50,555 nt of DNA from Puerhibacterium puerhi (GTDB taxonomy: Bacteria; Actinomycetota; Actinomycetes; Actinomycetales; Cellulomonadaceae), in assembly GCF_009846865.1 (NCBI RefSeq), contig NZ_WUWN01000022.1:1-50555 (forward strand), in the 5' to 3' direction. The position numbers and the translations under genes are program-made. Positions within the stretch are counted from its first letter, which is position 1. Every line of letters begins with the position of its first letter. The notes beneath the pieces are model-generated. The model saw nothing but the letters and a program-made list of their open reading frames with translations. It was not told the DNA's origin and did not search any database. Below, in pieces: positions 1 through 8,666 of this stretch.

Positions 1-64
1 CGGCGCGCTGCGGTCCGCCGCCGCCGAGGCCGCCCGGGAGGCCGCCGCCGCGCTGCGCGGCTGA
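1..64 (+). CDS. C-terminal end of an upstream gene, possibly pyrF
   Basis: Only the last 20 codons are inside the window; they read as an Ala/Arg/Glu-rich helix (GALRSAAAEAAREAAAALRG) closed by TGA at 62-64. In many actinobacteria the gene just before mihF-gmk is pyrF (orotidine-5'-phosphate decarboxylase), whose C terminus is a helix of this kind, so pyrF is the best guess from context. Twenty residues of low complexity cannot prove it. A strong stem-loop follows directly, so the upstream operon probably ends here. Confidence 0.4.
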   Translation, partial: GALRSAAAEAAREAAAALRG

Positions 65-69
65 CAGCC

Positions 70-104
70 GGGGCGCCGGCCGGGGGAGACCCGGCCGGCG
101 CCCC
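70..104. terminator. Perfect 15-bp stem-loop after the upstream gene
   Basis: The 15-nt arm at 70-84 is an exact reverse complement of 90-104, with a 5-nt loop (GGAGA). It starts 6 bp after the TGA at 62-64 and lies before the convergent esterase gene (stop at 155). No T-tract follows, as is usual in very GC-rich actinobacteria, so it could end transcription from both sides. Confidence 0.75.
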
Positions 105-154
105 GCCGCGCGGCCGACGCCGACCGGCGTCGCCTGGCGCCGACCGCCGTCGTC

Positions 155-1355
155 TCAGCCGGGCCCCGCGCCGTGCGCGGTGATCCACCGGACGGCCAGC
201 CCGTCCACGAGCTGGGCGCCGACCGTCCCGGGCAGGTCGAAGGTGTGCTGGCCGTGCGGCACGACGACGAGCTCGACGTCCGCGCCCCCGGCCCGCGCGG
301 CGTCGACGAAGGCCCGCGCGCCCGCGGGCGGGACGATCCCGTCGTGGTCCGGGACCACGACGAGCGTGGGCGGCGCCTGCGCCGTGACGTGCGTGGCCGG
401 CGTGATCGCGCGGTATCGCTCCGGGTGCTGCGCCGGGGTGCCGCCGGTGTAGGCGCGGGCCATCCACCGCGTCAGCGGCCCCAGCACCGGGTCGGGGTTG
501 TCGTGGAAGCCGGCCGGGTCGGCGACGGGGGAGGTGACGACGACGGAGGCGGGCACCGGCAACCGCCCGCCGCAGGACGGCTCGAGCGTGCCCGCCGCCG
601 CGCGGTAGGCCACGTCGAGCGCCAGGTTGCCCCCGGCCGACGCCCCCATCAGCGTCAGGCGGTCGGCGTCCCCGCCGTGGTCTCCCGCGTGCCGGCCCAG
701 CCACGCCAGCGCGCACGCCACCTGCGGCTCGGTGGTGTCCCACCGGTGCGTGGTGGCGTCCGAGAGGCTGTAGTCGACGTGCGCCACCAGCCACCCGCGC
801 CGGCGCAGCTGCTCCAGGTGCGCCAGGCCCACCGGTGCCAGCCGCGTGCTCGACACCCAGCCGCCGCCGTGCAGCCACACCGCGACCGGTGCGGGTCCGC
901 CGGAGTGGTCGGCGCCGTCGTGCGGCTCCCACAGCGACAGCTCGACCGGGCGCCCGCCGTCGGTCGTGTACGCCACCGTGGCGTCCGGCGGGGGGGACCG
1001 GGTCCGGCCACCGGAACGGGTCGACGGCCACGCCGGCGGCGTCCGCGGCGCCCAGCAGGCGCTCGAGCACCAGGCCGCACCCGACGAGCCCCGCGGCGGC
1101 GACCGCCGCGACGACGCCGCGCAGCACCGTGCGCCGGGCCCACCAGCGCGCCGTCGCGCCGGCGAGCCCGGCGGCCGCCAGCACGCACAGCCAGCCGGCG
1201 TAGCCGGCGCCGTGCGCGGCCTGCGACACGAGCGGCAGGGTGGGCGCCACCGCGCCGAGGGCGACGACGCCCGGCACGCCGACGGCCAGGGCCGTCGCCG
1301 CAGCGGCGAGGGCCCGGGCACGGCGGCGGGCGGGGCGCGCGTGCCTGGTCGCCAT
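155..1355 (-). pseudogene. Membrane-anchored alpha/beta hydrolase (esterase/lipase) interrupted by a frameshift
   Basis: The C-terminal part, read from about 990 down to the stop at 155, is a clear HSL/BD-FAE-type esterase: oxyanion motif WLHGGGW, nucleophile motif GASAGGN, acid region VVPDHDG and catalytic His in HGQHTF. The natural start is in another frame: ATG at 1355, preceded by GAGGAG, opens about 119 codons with three hydrophobic segments (around residues 18-45, 50-70 and 78-98). The two frames meet at a run of seven G on the + strand (990-996; C7 in the message). Removing one base would give one continuous 399-residue protein. It is therefore a pseudogene, a sequencing error in a homopolymer, or a phase-variable gene. 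Its position between the pyrF-like end and mihF, on the opposite strand, suggests insertion into an otherwise conserved neighbourhood. Confidence 0.72.
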
Positions 1356-1648
1356 GGGAGCTCCTCGTCGCGCCGGGCGCTGTCGCGGCAGTCGTGCTCG
1401 GGCGGGCCCGCGGCGCGGGTCCCGTCGAGCGCCACGGTAGGGCCGCGGGGCCGGCCGCGCGAGCGGCCCGCGCGGGCGCGACCCAGGGCCCGCGGGGCGC
1501 CGTTACGCGCCGGATGCCCGGAACGCACCGCCGCCGGGTACGACCGTGTCGCGCCACGCCGTCGATCACCGATTGCCCGCGCCGCAGGTCGTGGTTACTT
1601 TCGTCGGGAGCAGTACCCCCCATCGGCTCGACTGAGTAGGTGACTTGA
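1356..1648. other. Intergenic region between divergent esterase and mihF
   Basis: This 293-bp gap separates the divergent esterase ATG (1355) from the mihF GTG (1649). I see the esterase Shine-Dalgarno at its left end and the mihF promoter candidate near its right end. R/P/A-rich open frames cross it but have no coding character. No other gene or RNA is apparent. Confidence 0.6.
1573..1601 (+). promoter_or_regulatory. Candidate promoter of the mihF-gmk-rpoZ operon
   Basis: TTGCCC at 1573-1578 and TACTTT at 1596-1601 are separated by exactly 17 bp, a sigma-70-like arrangement. Transcription would begin near 1608 and give a leader of about 40 nt before the mihF GTG at 1649. Assigned by eye. 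Confidence 0.45.
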
Positions 1649-1960
1649 GTGGCCCTTCCCCCTCTCACCCCGGAACAGCGTGCTGCGGCACTCGAGAAGG
1701 CCGCCGAGGCGCGCCGGGTGCGCGCGGAGATCAAGAACCGCCTGAAGTACTCCCAGGGCTCGCTCAAGGAGGTGATCGAGCAGGGCCAGACGGACGACGT
1801 GGTCGGCAAGCTCAAGGTCGTCTCGCTGCTGGAGTCGCTCCCCGGTGTCGGTAAGGTGAAGGCCCGGGCGATCATGGAGGAGATCGGGATCGCCGAGACC
1901 CGCCGCGTCCGTGGCCTCGGACCGCACCAGACCGCGGCGCTGATCGAGAGGTTTGGCTGA
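1649..1960 (+). CDS. mihF: Integration host factor MihF (actinobacterial IHF)
   Basis: A 103-residue nucleoid-associated DNA-binding protein of the actinobacterial IHF family, unrelated in sequence to enterobacterial IHF. The N terminus ([21 protein letters not shown]) is the family hallmark. The C-terminal half holds the helix-two-turn-helix region [22 protein letters not shown], followed by the conserved RRVRGLG. The GTG start at 1649 gives the expected N terminus. The gene lies immediately before gmk as in mycobacteria and streptomycetes, and its TGA (1958-1960) overlaps the gmk TTG start, indicating coupled translation. Confidence 0.95.
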   Translation: MALPPLTPEQRAAALEKAAEARRVRAEIKNRLKYSQGSLKEVIEQGQTDDVVGKLKVVSLLESLPGVGKVKARAIMEEIGIAETRRVRGLGPHQTAALIERFG

Positions 1961-2642
1961 CATTTCCGCGACACCCGCCGGCACCCCGGCCCCCCAGGAC
2001 CTGCACGACCAGGAGCCCCGCTCCGCCCGCCTCACCGTCCTGGCCGGGCCGACCGCCGTCGGGAAGGGGACGGTGTCGGCGGACGTGCGCGCCCGCTACC
2101 CGCAGGTGTGGCTGTCGGTGTCGGCGACGACGCGGCCGCCGCGGCCCGGCGAGGTCGACGGCGTGCACTACCTCTTCGTGACGCCGGAGGAGTTCGACGC
2201 CATGGTCGCCGCCGGCGAGATGCTCGAGTGGGCGGTGGTGCACGGCCGCAACCGGTACGGCACCCCGCGCCGCCCCGTCGAGGAGCACCTCGCGGCCGGC
2301 GTGCCCACGCTCCTGGAGATCGACCTGCAGGGCGCCCGCCAGGTGCGCGAGACCATGCCCGAGGCGCGCTTCGTGTTCCTGGCGCCGCCGTCGTTCGACG
2401 AGCTGGTGCGCCGGCTCGTGGGGCGCGGCACGGAGGACGCGGAGGAGCGCGAGCGGCGGCTGGCGACCGCGCGCGTCGAGCTGGCGGCGGAGAGCGAGTT
2501 CGACGTCACGATCGTCAACGACGACGTGCGCCGGGCCACCGACGAGCTGGTCCGGGCGATGGGCATCGAGCCGACGCCGGCCGTGCCCGCCGCGCCCCCT
2601 GCGCCGGACGGTGCGCCGGACGGTGCCCCGGCCGTGCGCTGA
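1953..2642 (+). CDS. gmk: Guanylate kinase
   Basis: Converts GMP and ATP to GDP and ADP in the cytoplasm. The P-loop GPTAVGKGT is at about residues 32-40, followed by [17 protein letters not shown] for GMP binding and [11 protein letters not shown]. The core has normal length; the protein (229 aa) has a 25-residue N-terminal extension and a Pro/Ala/Asp-rich tail ([16 protein letters not shown]) that looks disordered. The chosen TTG start at 1953 overlaps the mihF stop by 8 bp; no better start lies before the P-loop strand. rpoZ follows after a promoter-bearing gap. Confidence 0.95.
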   Translation: MADISATPAGTPAPQDLHDQEPRSARLTVLAGPTAVGKGTVSADVRARYPQVWLSVSATTRPPRPGEVDGVHYLFVTPEEFDAMVAAGEMLEWAVVHGRNRYGTPRRPVEEHLAAGVPTLLEIDLQGARQVRETMPEARFVFLAPPSFDELVRRLVGRGTEDAEERERRLATARVELAAESEFDVTIVNDDVRRATDELVRAMGIEPTPAVPAAPPAPDGAPDGAPAVR

Positions 2643-2650
2643 CGGCCGGG

Positions 2651-2656
2651 TAGACT
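2651..2656 (+). promoter_or_regulatory. Candidate -10 element upstream of rpoZ
   Basis: TAGACT lies 42 bp before the rpoZ GTG in the gmk-rpoZ gap. It fits the TAnnnT -10 pattern seen throughout this window and would give rpoZ-coaBC an internal promoter with a leader of about 35 nt. I see no convincing -35 element. Confidence 0.4.
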
Positions 2657-2698
2657 GGCCAGTCGAATCCCATTCCTCCCACCACTGGAGCGTGAACC

Positions 2699-2995
2699 GT
2701 GGCCGGAACCGTCGCGCAGCCCATCGGCATCACCGACCCGCCGATCGACGAGCTGCTCGAGAAGACCGACTCGAAGTACGGCCTGGTGCTGTACGCCGCC
2801 AAGCGTGCCCGCCAGATCAACGCCTACTACTCCCAGCTCAACGAGGGCCTGCTCGAGAACGTGGGCCCGCTCGTCGAGGCCCGCTCGCAGGAGAAGCCCC
2901 TGTCGATCGCCATGCGCGAGATCAACGAGGGCCTGCTCACCTCGACCCCGACCGAGGACCCGGACGCCGCCAAGGACTCGAAGACCTCGCTCTGA
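2699..2995 (+). CDS. rpoZ: DNA-directed RNA polymerase omega subunit
   Basis: A 98-residue omega subunit that helps assemble and stabilise RNA polymerase by clamping beta-prime. Family features are [28 protein letters not shown], the conserved YY motif ([13 protein letters not shown]), and [13 protein letters not shown] near the C terminus. The length is normal for actinobacteria. The GTG start at 2699 follows CTGGAGCGTGAACC, which contains a GGAG ribosome-binding site 8 nt upstream. It sits between gmk and coaBC, the usual order. Confidence 0.96.
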   Translation: MAGTVAQPIGITDPPIDELLEKTDSKYGLVLYAAKRARQINAYYSQLNEGLLENVGPLVEARSQEKPLSIAMREINEGLLTSTPTEDPDAAKDSKTSL

Positions 2996-3044
2996 GCGCA
3001 CGCTCGAGCGACCGGTCCGGACCATCGGAGGACGACAGGCCCGC

Positions 3045-4271
3045 ATGAGGATCCTCCTGGGCGTCAGCGGGGGCATCGCCGCGTACAAGGCGGTGCTCCT
3101 GCTGCGTCTGCTGCGCGAGGCGGGGCACGCCGTGCGCGTCATCCCCACCGCGGCGGCGCTGCGGTTCGTCGGCGCCCCCACGTGGGAGGCGCTGTCGGGC
3201 GAGCCCGTGAGCACCGAGGTGTTCGACGACGTCGAGCACGTCCAGCACGTTGCCCTCGGCAAGGGCGCCGACCTCGTGGTCGTCGCCCCGGCCACCGCCG
3301 ACCTGCTGGCGCGCGCCGCGACCGGGCGCGCCGACGACCTGCTGACCTCCACCCTGCTCACCGCACGCTGCCCGGTCGTCATGGCCCCGGCCATGCACAC
3401 GGAGATGTGGGACCACCCGGCCACCCGGGCGAACGTCGCGACCCTGCGGGCGCGCGGCGTGCACGTCATCGAGCCGGCCTCGGGCCGGCTCACCGGCAAG
3501 GACACCGGGCCCGGCCGGCTGCCGGAGCCCGAGGACATCGCCCGGGCGGCCCTCGCCGTCGTCGGAGCGCCGGACGCCGGCGGCGCGCCCGACGCGGTGC
3601 GGGACCTCGCCGGGCGCCGCGTCGTGGTGTCGGCGGGCGGCACCCGCGAGCCGATCGACCCGGTCCGGTTCATCGGCAACCGCTCCACCGGGCGCCAGGG
3701 CGTGGCCCTGGCCCAGGCGGCACGCGCCCGCGGCGCGCACGTCACGCTGGTGGCGGCCAACATCGCCGACCCGCCGGCAGGTGCGGCCGACGACGTCGTG
3801 GCGGTGGAGACGACTGCGCAGCTGCGGGACGCGGTCCGCACCGCCGCGGCGCAGGCCGACGTCGTGGTGATGGCCGCCGCGGTGGCCGACTTCCGGCCCG
3901 CCGCCGCGCCGGCGGCGAAGATCAAGAAGGTGCCCGGGCAGGGCCCGGCGCCGATCGAGCTCGTCGAGAACCCGGACGTCCTCGCGGAGCTGGCCGCCGA
4001 CCGGCTGCGGCCCGGGCAGGTCGTGGTCGGCTTCGCGGCGGAGACGGGCGACGACCAGGGCGACGTGCTGCACCACGGCCGCGCCAAGGCCCGGCGCAAG
4101 GGCGCCGACCTGCTGGCCGTCAACGCCGTCGGCGGCGGCCTCGGCTTCGGCACGGCGGACAACGCCGTGACCCTGCTCGACGCGGCGGGGGAGACCGTCG
4201 CCGAGGCGGCGGGCAGCAAGCGCGACGTCGCGGACGCGATCTGGGACGCGGTCGCCAAGCTGTTTGCCTGA
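3045..4271 (+). CDS. coaBC: Bifunctional phosphopantothenoylcysteine decarboxylase/phosphopantothenate-cysteine ligase
   Basis: Carries out two consecutive steps of coenzyme A synthesis: ligation of cysteine to 4'-phosphopantothenate, then decarboxylation to 4'-phosphopantetheine. The CoaC flavoprotein domain (about residues 1-180) starts with [16 protein letters not shown] and contains the catalytic His region [10 protein letters not shown] and the PAMHTEMW motif. The CoaB domain starts around residue 195 ([23 protein letters not shown]) and includes [10 protein letters not shown] and VGFAAETGD. Length is 408 aa, typical. ATG at 3045 is preceded by GGAGGACGAC. It follows rpoZ by 49 bp. Confidence 0.96.
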   Translation: MRILLGVSGGIAAYKAVLLLRLLREAGHAVRVIPTAAALRFVGAPTWEALSGEPVSTEVFDDVEHVQHVALGKGADLVVVAPATADLLARAATGRADDLLTSTLLTARCPVVMAPAMHTEMWDHPATRANVATLRARGVHVIEPASGRLTGKDTGPGRLPEPEDIARAALAVVGAPDAGGAPDAVRDLAGRRVVVSAGGTREPIDPVRFIGNRSTGRQGVALAQAARARGAHVTLVAANIADPPAGAADDVVAVETTAQLRDAVRTAAAQADVVVMAAAVADFRPAAAPAAKIKKVPGQGPAPIELVENPDVLAELAADRLRPGQVVVGFAAETGDDQGDVLHHGRAKARRKGADLLAVNAVGGGLGFGTADNAVTLLDAAGETVAEAAGSKRDVADAIWDAVAKLFA

Positions 4272-4393
4272 CCGCCGCGCTCGCGCAGGTTCACCCCGAC
4301 GCCGCCCGCCGGGACTCGGTCCGCCATGCGAGACTTTCTCGTGTTGTGAGACGCGCGTTGCCCGGGAGGGGGACGCGCGGCCCGTCGAGCCCT

Positions 4394-4399
4394 TAGGGT
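4394..4399 (+). promoter_or_regulatory. -10 element giving a probably leaderless metK mRNA
   Basis: TAGGGT ends 8 nt before the metK ATG (4408), so transcription would start at or next to the start codon. There is no Shine-Dalgarno sequence in front of that ATG. The 136-bp coaBC-metK gap shows no recognisable SAM riboswitch. Confidence 0.55.
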
Positions 4400-4407
4400 T
4401 GTGCGCC

Positions 4408-5601
4408 ATGACCGATGCCCTGCGTCTGTTCACGTCCGAGTCCGTCACCGAGGGGCACCCGGACAAGGTCTGCGACCAGATCTCGGACGCGATCCTCGAC
4501 TCCCTGCTCGAGCAGGACCCGCACTCGCGCGTGGCGGTGGAGACCATGGTCACCACCGGCCTCGTGCACGTCGCCGGCGAGGTGACCACCGACGCCTACG
4601 TCGAGATCCCGCAGATCGTGCGCGACGTCGTGCGCGGGATCGGGTACACCTCCTCGGCGATCGGTTTCGACGGCGACTCGTGCGGCGTGTCGGTCTCGAT
4701 CGGCCAGCAGTCGCCCGACATCGCCCAGGGCGTGGACAAGTCGGCCGAGCAGCGCGACGACGCCTCCGACCTCGACCCGCTCGACGCCCAGGGCGCCGGC
4801 GACCAGGGCCTGATGTTCGGCTACGCCTGCGACGACACGCCGCAGCTCATGCCGCTGCCGATCTGGCTGTCGCACCGGCTCGCCGAGCGCCTCGCCCAGG
4901 TGCGCAAGACGGGGGAGGTCCCGGGCCTGCGTCCCGACGGCAAGACCCAGGTGACGATCGCCTACGACGGCGACCGGCCGGTGCGCGTCGACGCCGTCGT
5001 CGTCTCCACGCAGCACGACGGCGACGTGGCCCAGGACAAGCTGCACCAGGAGATCGCCGAGCGCGTCGTGGCGCCGGTGCTCGCCACCGTCGACCTGGAG
5101 TCCGCCGGCGCCCACCTCTACGTGAACCCGACGGGCAAGTTCGTCGTCGGCGGCCCGCAGGGCGACGCCGGCCTCACCGGCCGCAAGATCATCGTCGACA
5201 CCTACGGCGGCATGTCCCGCCACGGCGGCGGCGCCTTCTCCGGCAAGGACCCCTCGAAGGTGGACCGCTCGGCGGCGTACGCGATGCGGTGGGTGGCCAA
5301 GAACGTCGTCGCGGCGGGCCTGGCGCGCCGCTGCGAGGTGCAGGTCGCCTACGCGATCGGGCGGGCCCACCCGGTCGGCCTGTACGTCGAGACGTTCGGC
5401 ACCGAGACCGTCCCGGTGGAGCGGATCATCGGCGCGATCGACGCCGTGTTCGACCTGCGCCCGGCCGCGATCATCCGCGACCTCGACCTGCTGCGCCCCA
5501 TCTACTCCAAGACCTCGGCGTACGGGCACTTCGGCCGCGAGCTGCCGGAGTTCACCTGGGAGCGCACGGACCGCGTCGACGCGCTGCGCGCCGCGGTCTG
5601 A
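4408..5601 (+). CDS. metK: S-adenosylmethionine synthetase
   Basis: Makes S-adenosylmethionine from methionine and ATP. Diagnostic motifs are [16 protein letters not shown] near the N terminus (ATP/Mg site), [16 protein letters not shown] around residues 131-146 (methionine loop region), and [20 protein letters not shown] around residue 272 (P-loop-like signature). The 397-residue length is standard. The start is ATG 4408 ([16 protein letters not shown]); an in-frame upstream extension exists but has no coding character. The -10 hexamer right before the ATG suggests its own promoter. priA follows after 54 bp. Confidence 0.97.
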   Translation: MTDALRLFTSESVTEGHPDKVCDQISDAILDSLLEQDPHSRVAVETMVTTGLVHVAGEVTTDAYVEIPQIVRDVVRGIGYTSSAIGFDGDSCGVSVSIGQQSPDIAQGVDKSAEQRDDASDLDPLDAQGAGDQGLMFGYACDDTPQLMPLPIWLSHRLAERLAQVRKTGEVPGLRPDGKTQVTIAYDGDRPVRVDAVVVSTQHDGDVAQDKLHQEIAERVVAPVLATVDLESAGAHLYVNPTGKFVVGGPQGDAGLTGRKIIVDTYGGMSRHGGGAFSGKDPSKVDRSAAYAMRWVAKNVVAAGLARRCEVQVAYAIGRAHPVGLYVETFGTETVPVERIIGAIDAVFDLRPAAIIRDLDLLRPIYSKTSAYGHFGRELPEFTWERTDRVDALRAAV

Positions 5602-5655
5602 GCCCGGGGCTCGAGCCGCAGGATCCCGGCGGGCCTGTGGGCGGGGCGTGGTGAG

Positions 5656-7962
5656 ATGGTGGCCGTGAGCGACGTCGAGATCCCGGAGCAGCCGGCGCTG
5701 CTGGGGCTCGACGACGTCCCCGCCCCCGCCCGGGGGCGGGGCGGCCGCCGCCGGGTGCCGCTCGGCGCCCAGGAGATGGCCACCGAGCTGCCGGTCGCCC
5801 GCGTCGTGCTCGACCTGCAGCCCGCGCACCTGGACCACGAGTACGACTACCTCGTGCCCGCGTCGATGGCGCGGGACGCCGTCCCGGGCGCACGCGTGCG
5901 GGCGCGGTTCGGCCCCCAGGAGGTCGACGGCTACGTGGTCGCGCGCCTCGAGTCCTCGGACCACCCGGGCCGGCTGGTGCCGCTGCGCCGCGTCGTGTCG
6001 GGCGACCCGGTGCTCGCGCCGCAGGTGCTGCGGCTGGCCCGGGCGGTGGCGGACCGGTGGGCCGGCACGCTGTCCGACGTGCTGCGCCTGGCGGTGCCGC
6101 CGCGCCACGCGCGCGTCGAGAAGGAGGTCCTCGCGCGGGTCGCCGGCGGTGCGACCGACGCCGAGGCTGACGCAGAGGCCGACGCCGAGGCTGACGCAGG
6201 GACCGACGCAGGGACGGACGTGGACGACGGCGCCGCGGCCGAGGGCGGCACCGAGGCCGCCGGCACCGAGACGGGCGACACGCCCGGCGCGCCGGTGCGC
6301 CCGCCGGGACCGCGCGTCCTGCCGGCCGCCTGGGCGCACCTGTGGTCCCCGTACCACGGCGGCGAGGCGTTCCTGGGCCACGTGGCGGCCGGCGGCGCGC
6401 CGAAGGCCGTCTGGACCCCGCTCCCGGGCCTGGCCCCCGCCCCGTCGGACGACGAGCCCCCGCGGCTGCCGCACTGGGCCGCCGCCGTCGCGGTGGCCGT
6501 GCGCAGCGCCGTGGCCGCGGGCCGCGGTGCGCTCGTCGTCGTCCCGGACGCCCGGGACGCCGAGCGGGCGTGCGCCGCGCTGGACGCGGCCGGGGTGCGC
6601 GACCACGTGCGGCTGCTCGCCGACGACGGTCCCGCACCGCGGTACCGGGCCTTCCTCGCGGCGCGGCACGGGCTCGCGCGCGTCGTCGTGGGCACGCGGG
6701 CGGCGGCGTTCGCGCCCGTGACGGACCTCGGCCTGGTCGTGCTGTGGGACGACGGCGAGGACACCCACGCCGAGCCGCACGCGCCCTACCCGCACGCGCG
6801 CGACGTTCTGGCCCTGCGCAGCGACCTGGAGACCGCGGCGCTCCTGCTCGGCTCGCCGGGCCGCACGGTCGAGGCGCAGGCGCTGCTGGCCTCCGGGTGG
6901 GCGCGGGAGGTCGCCGCGCCCCGCGACGTCGTGCGCGCGCGGGCCCCGCGGGTGCGGGCGCTGACGTCGGTCGAGCTCGCGGCCGAGGGCGCGGGCGCCG
7001 CCGCCCGCGTGCCGACGGCCGCCTGGCGGGCCGCGCGCGACGCGCTGACCCGTGGGCCGGTGCTCGTGCAGGTCCCCCGCACGGGCTACCTGCCGGTGGT
7101 GGCCTGCTCGCGGTGCCGCACCCCGGCGCGGTGCGCCGCGTGCCACGGTCCGCTCGCGCTCGGCGGCGCCGCGTCGACGCCGCAGTGCCGCTGGTGCGGC
7201 CGCCTGGCCGGCGGGTGGCGGTGCGACGAGTGCGGCAACGGCAGCATGCGCGCCGTGCGCGTGGGCACGGAGCGCACGGCGGAGGAGCTCGGGCGCGCGT
7301 TCCCCGGGGTGCCGGTGCGCGTGTCCGCCTCGACGGCGCCGGGCGGCGTGCTGGGCGCGGTGCCTGGCACGCCCGCGGTGGTCGTCGCGACCCCCGGCGC
7401 CGAGCCGGTCGCCGAGGGCGGGTACGCCGCAGCGCTCCTGCTCGACGCCGCCGTCGCCACCGCCGGGGTGGGCCTGGCGAGCGCGACGCGCGCGCTGCAC
7501 CGCTGGCTCGCGGCCGCCCACCTCGTCCGCCCGGCCGGTGCCGGGGGCCAGGTCCTGCTCGTCGGCGACGGCGCGCCCGGCCCGACCGGCGCGCTCGTGC
7601 GGTTCGACCCCGGCGGCTTCGCCGACCGCGAGCTGGCCGAGCGCGTGGAGCTCGACCTGCCCCCGGCGGTGCGCGTCGCCGCCGTGACCGGCGACCGCGC
7701 CGGCGTGCTGGCGGTCGTCGACCGCGTCGGGCTCGCCGGGCCGCAGTCCGTCCTGGGGCCCGTGGAGACCGAGCCCGACCCGCGGGACGTCGTCGGGGAC
7801 GGCAGCCTGTTCGACGCCGCCCCCGTCCGCGTCGTCGTGCGCGTGCCCGCGCGCGACGGCCTCGCCCTCGCCCAGCAGCTGCGCGCCTCGCTCGCCGTCC
7901 GCTCCGCCCGGCGCGAGCCCGGCAGCGTGCGCGTGCAGCTCGACCCCCCGGAGATGCTGTGA
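5656..7962 (+). CDS. priA: Replication-restart protein PriA (helicase motifs degenerate)
   Basis: Primosomal protein that recognises stalled forks and loads the replisome. Eight cysteines in four CxxC pairs (CSRC, CAAC, CRWC, CDEC; about residues 484-528) form the PriA zinc-binding domain, and the N terminus has the DNA-binding fold beginning VARVVLDLQPAHLDHEYDYLVP. Walker A (normally GxTGSGKT) is replaced by AAGRGALVVVP and the DEAH box is not recognisable, as is known for actinobacterial PriA, so ATPase activity is doubtful. An acidic linker (about residues 167-215) carries a 24-bp in-frame repeat (6157-6180 and 6181-6204). The start could be ATG 5656 or GTG 5665; the latter begins VSDVEIPEQPALLGLD and follows TGAGAT. 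The stop overlaps the next gene by 4 bp. Confidence 0.92.
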   Translation: MVAVSDVEIPEQPALLGLDDVPAPARGRGGRRRVPLGAQEMATELPVARVVLDLQPAHLDHEYDYLVPASMARDAVPGARVRARFGPQEVDGYVVARLESSDHPGRLVPLRRVVSGDPVLAPQVLRLARAVADRWAGTLSDVLRLAVPPRHARVEKEVLARVAGGATDAEADAEADAEADAGTDAGTDVDDGAAAEGGTEAAGTETGDTPGAPVRPPGPRVLPAAWAHLWSPYHGGEAFLGHVAAGGAPKAVWTPLPGLAPAPSDDEPPRLPHWAAAVAVAVRSAVAAGRGALVVVPDARDAERACAALDAAGVRDHVRLLADDGPAPRYRAFLAARHGLARVVVGTRAAAFAPVTDLGLVVLWDDGEDTHAEPHAPYPHARDVLALRSDLETAALLLGSPGRTVEAQALLASGWAREVAAPRDVVRARAPRVRALTSVELAAEGAGAAARVPTAAWRAARDALTRGPVLVQVPRTGYLPVVACSRCRTPARCAACHGPLALGGAASTPQCRWCGRLAGGWRCDECGNGSMRAVRVGTERTAEELGRAFPGVPVRVSASTAPGGVLGAVPGTPAVVVATPGAEPVAEGGYAAALLLDAAVATAGVGLASATRALHRWLAAAHLVRPAGAGGQVLLVGDGAPGPTGALVRFDPGGFADRELAERVELDLPPAVRVAAVTGDRAGVLAVVDRVGLAGPQSVLGPVETEPDPRDVVGDGSLFDAAPVRVVVRVPARDGLALAQQLRASLAVRSARREPGSVRVQLDPPEML

Positions 7963-8666
7963 CCGACCAGGACGCCGGCCGCGACCACCCGCGCCCCGCC
8001 ATCGACACCGTCGTGTACGACTTCGGCAACGTGCTGGTCCGCTGGGACCCGCGGGGCGCCTACGCCGACCACGACCCGGCTGCCGTCGACGCGTTCTTCG
8101 CCGACTTCGACTTCGCGACCTTCAACCACGCCCAGGACGCCGGGCGGCCCTACGCCCAGGGTCGCGCCGCGGTGGCGGCCACCGCGCCGCACCACGTGCC
8201 GATGCTCGACGCCTACCTCGAGAACTACGCCGGCACGCTCGGCGGCCCCGTGCCCGGGTCGGCCGAGCTGGTCGCCGAGCTCAAGGAGCGGGGCCTGCGG
8301 CTCTACGGGCTGACGAACTGGTGGGCGGAGACCTTCCACCACGCGGCGCAGGCGGCCCCGGCGATCGACCTCATGGACGGGGTGGTCGTGTCCGGCCGGG
8401 TGTGCCTGGCCAAGCCCGACCCGGCGATCTTCCGCCACCTCGCCGAGACCTTCGACGTCGAGCCCGCGCGGGCCGTGTTCGTCGACGACACGGCGGTCAA
8501 CGTCGAGGCGGCCGCGTCGGTCGGCTTCCACGCGCTGCGCTTCACGACGACGGAGCGGCTGCGCGCAGACCTGCGGGCGCTCGGCGTGCCGGTGCGGCCG
8601 GACGGGGACGCGGGTGCGTCGCCGGACGCGCCCGACGGGGACGGGCGCCCTCGGCGCCCTCAGTAG
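7959..8666 (+). CDS. HAD-family hydrolase
   Basis: A 235-residue haloacid-dehalogenase-superfamily hydrolase, probably a phosphatase of a small metabolite. Motif I is VVYDFGNVLVRWD (Asp nucleophile in DFGNVL), motif II is LYGLTNW, motif III lysine lies in LAKPDPAIF and motif IV is VFVDDTAVNVEAA. The order and spacing fit the subfamily with a helical cap. GTG at 7959 overlaps the priA stop, so the two are translationally coupled. The last 25 residues are Asp/Gly/Pro-rich and look disordered. Its TAG (8664-8666) overlaps the stop of the convergent peptidase gene. The substrate cannot be deduced. Confidence 0.9.
   Translation: MTDQDAGRDHPRPAIDTVVYDFGNVLVRWDPRGAYADHDPAAVDAFFADFDFATFNHAQDAGRPYAQGRAAVAATAPHHVPMLDAYLENYAGTLGGPVPGSAELVAELKERGLRLYGLTNWWAETFHHAAQAAPAIDLMDGVVVSGRVCLAKPDPAIFRHLAETFDVEPARAVFVDDTAVNVEAAASVGFHALRFTTTERLRADLRALGVPVRPDGDAGASPDAPDGDGRPRRPQ

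Noticed and set aside
155-1528. 457-residue single-frame version of the esterase
   Set aside because: Its first 175 or so residues are Arg/Pro/Ala shadow sequence; the membrane-segment coding frame from ATG 1355 is a different frame joined at the G7 run.
4272-4407. SAM riboswitch before metK
   Set aside because: No conserved SAM-I, SAM-II or SAM-IV blocks were recognised, and the -10 box next to the ATG implies a leaderless message.
6157-6204. 24-bp repeat in priA as a separate element
   Set aside because: It is in frame and encodes an acidic linker, so it is described as part of PriA.
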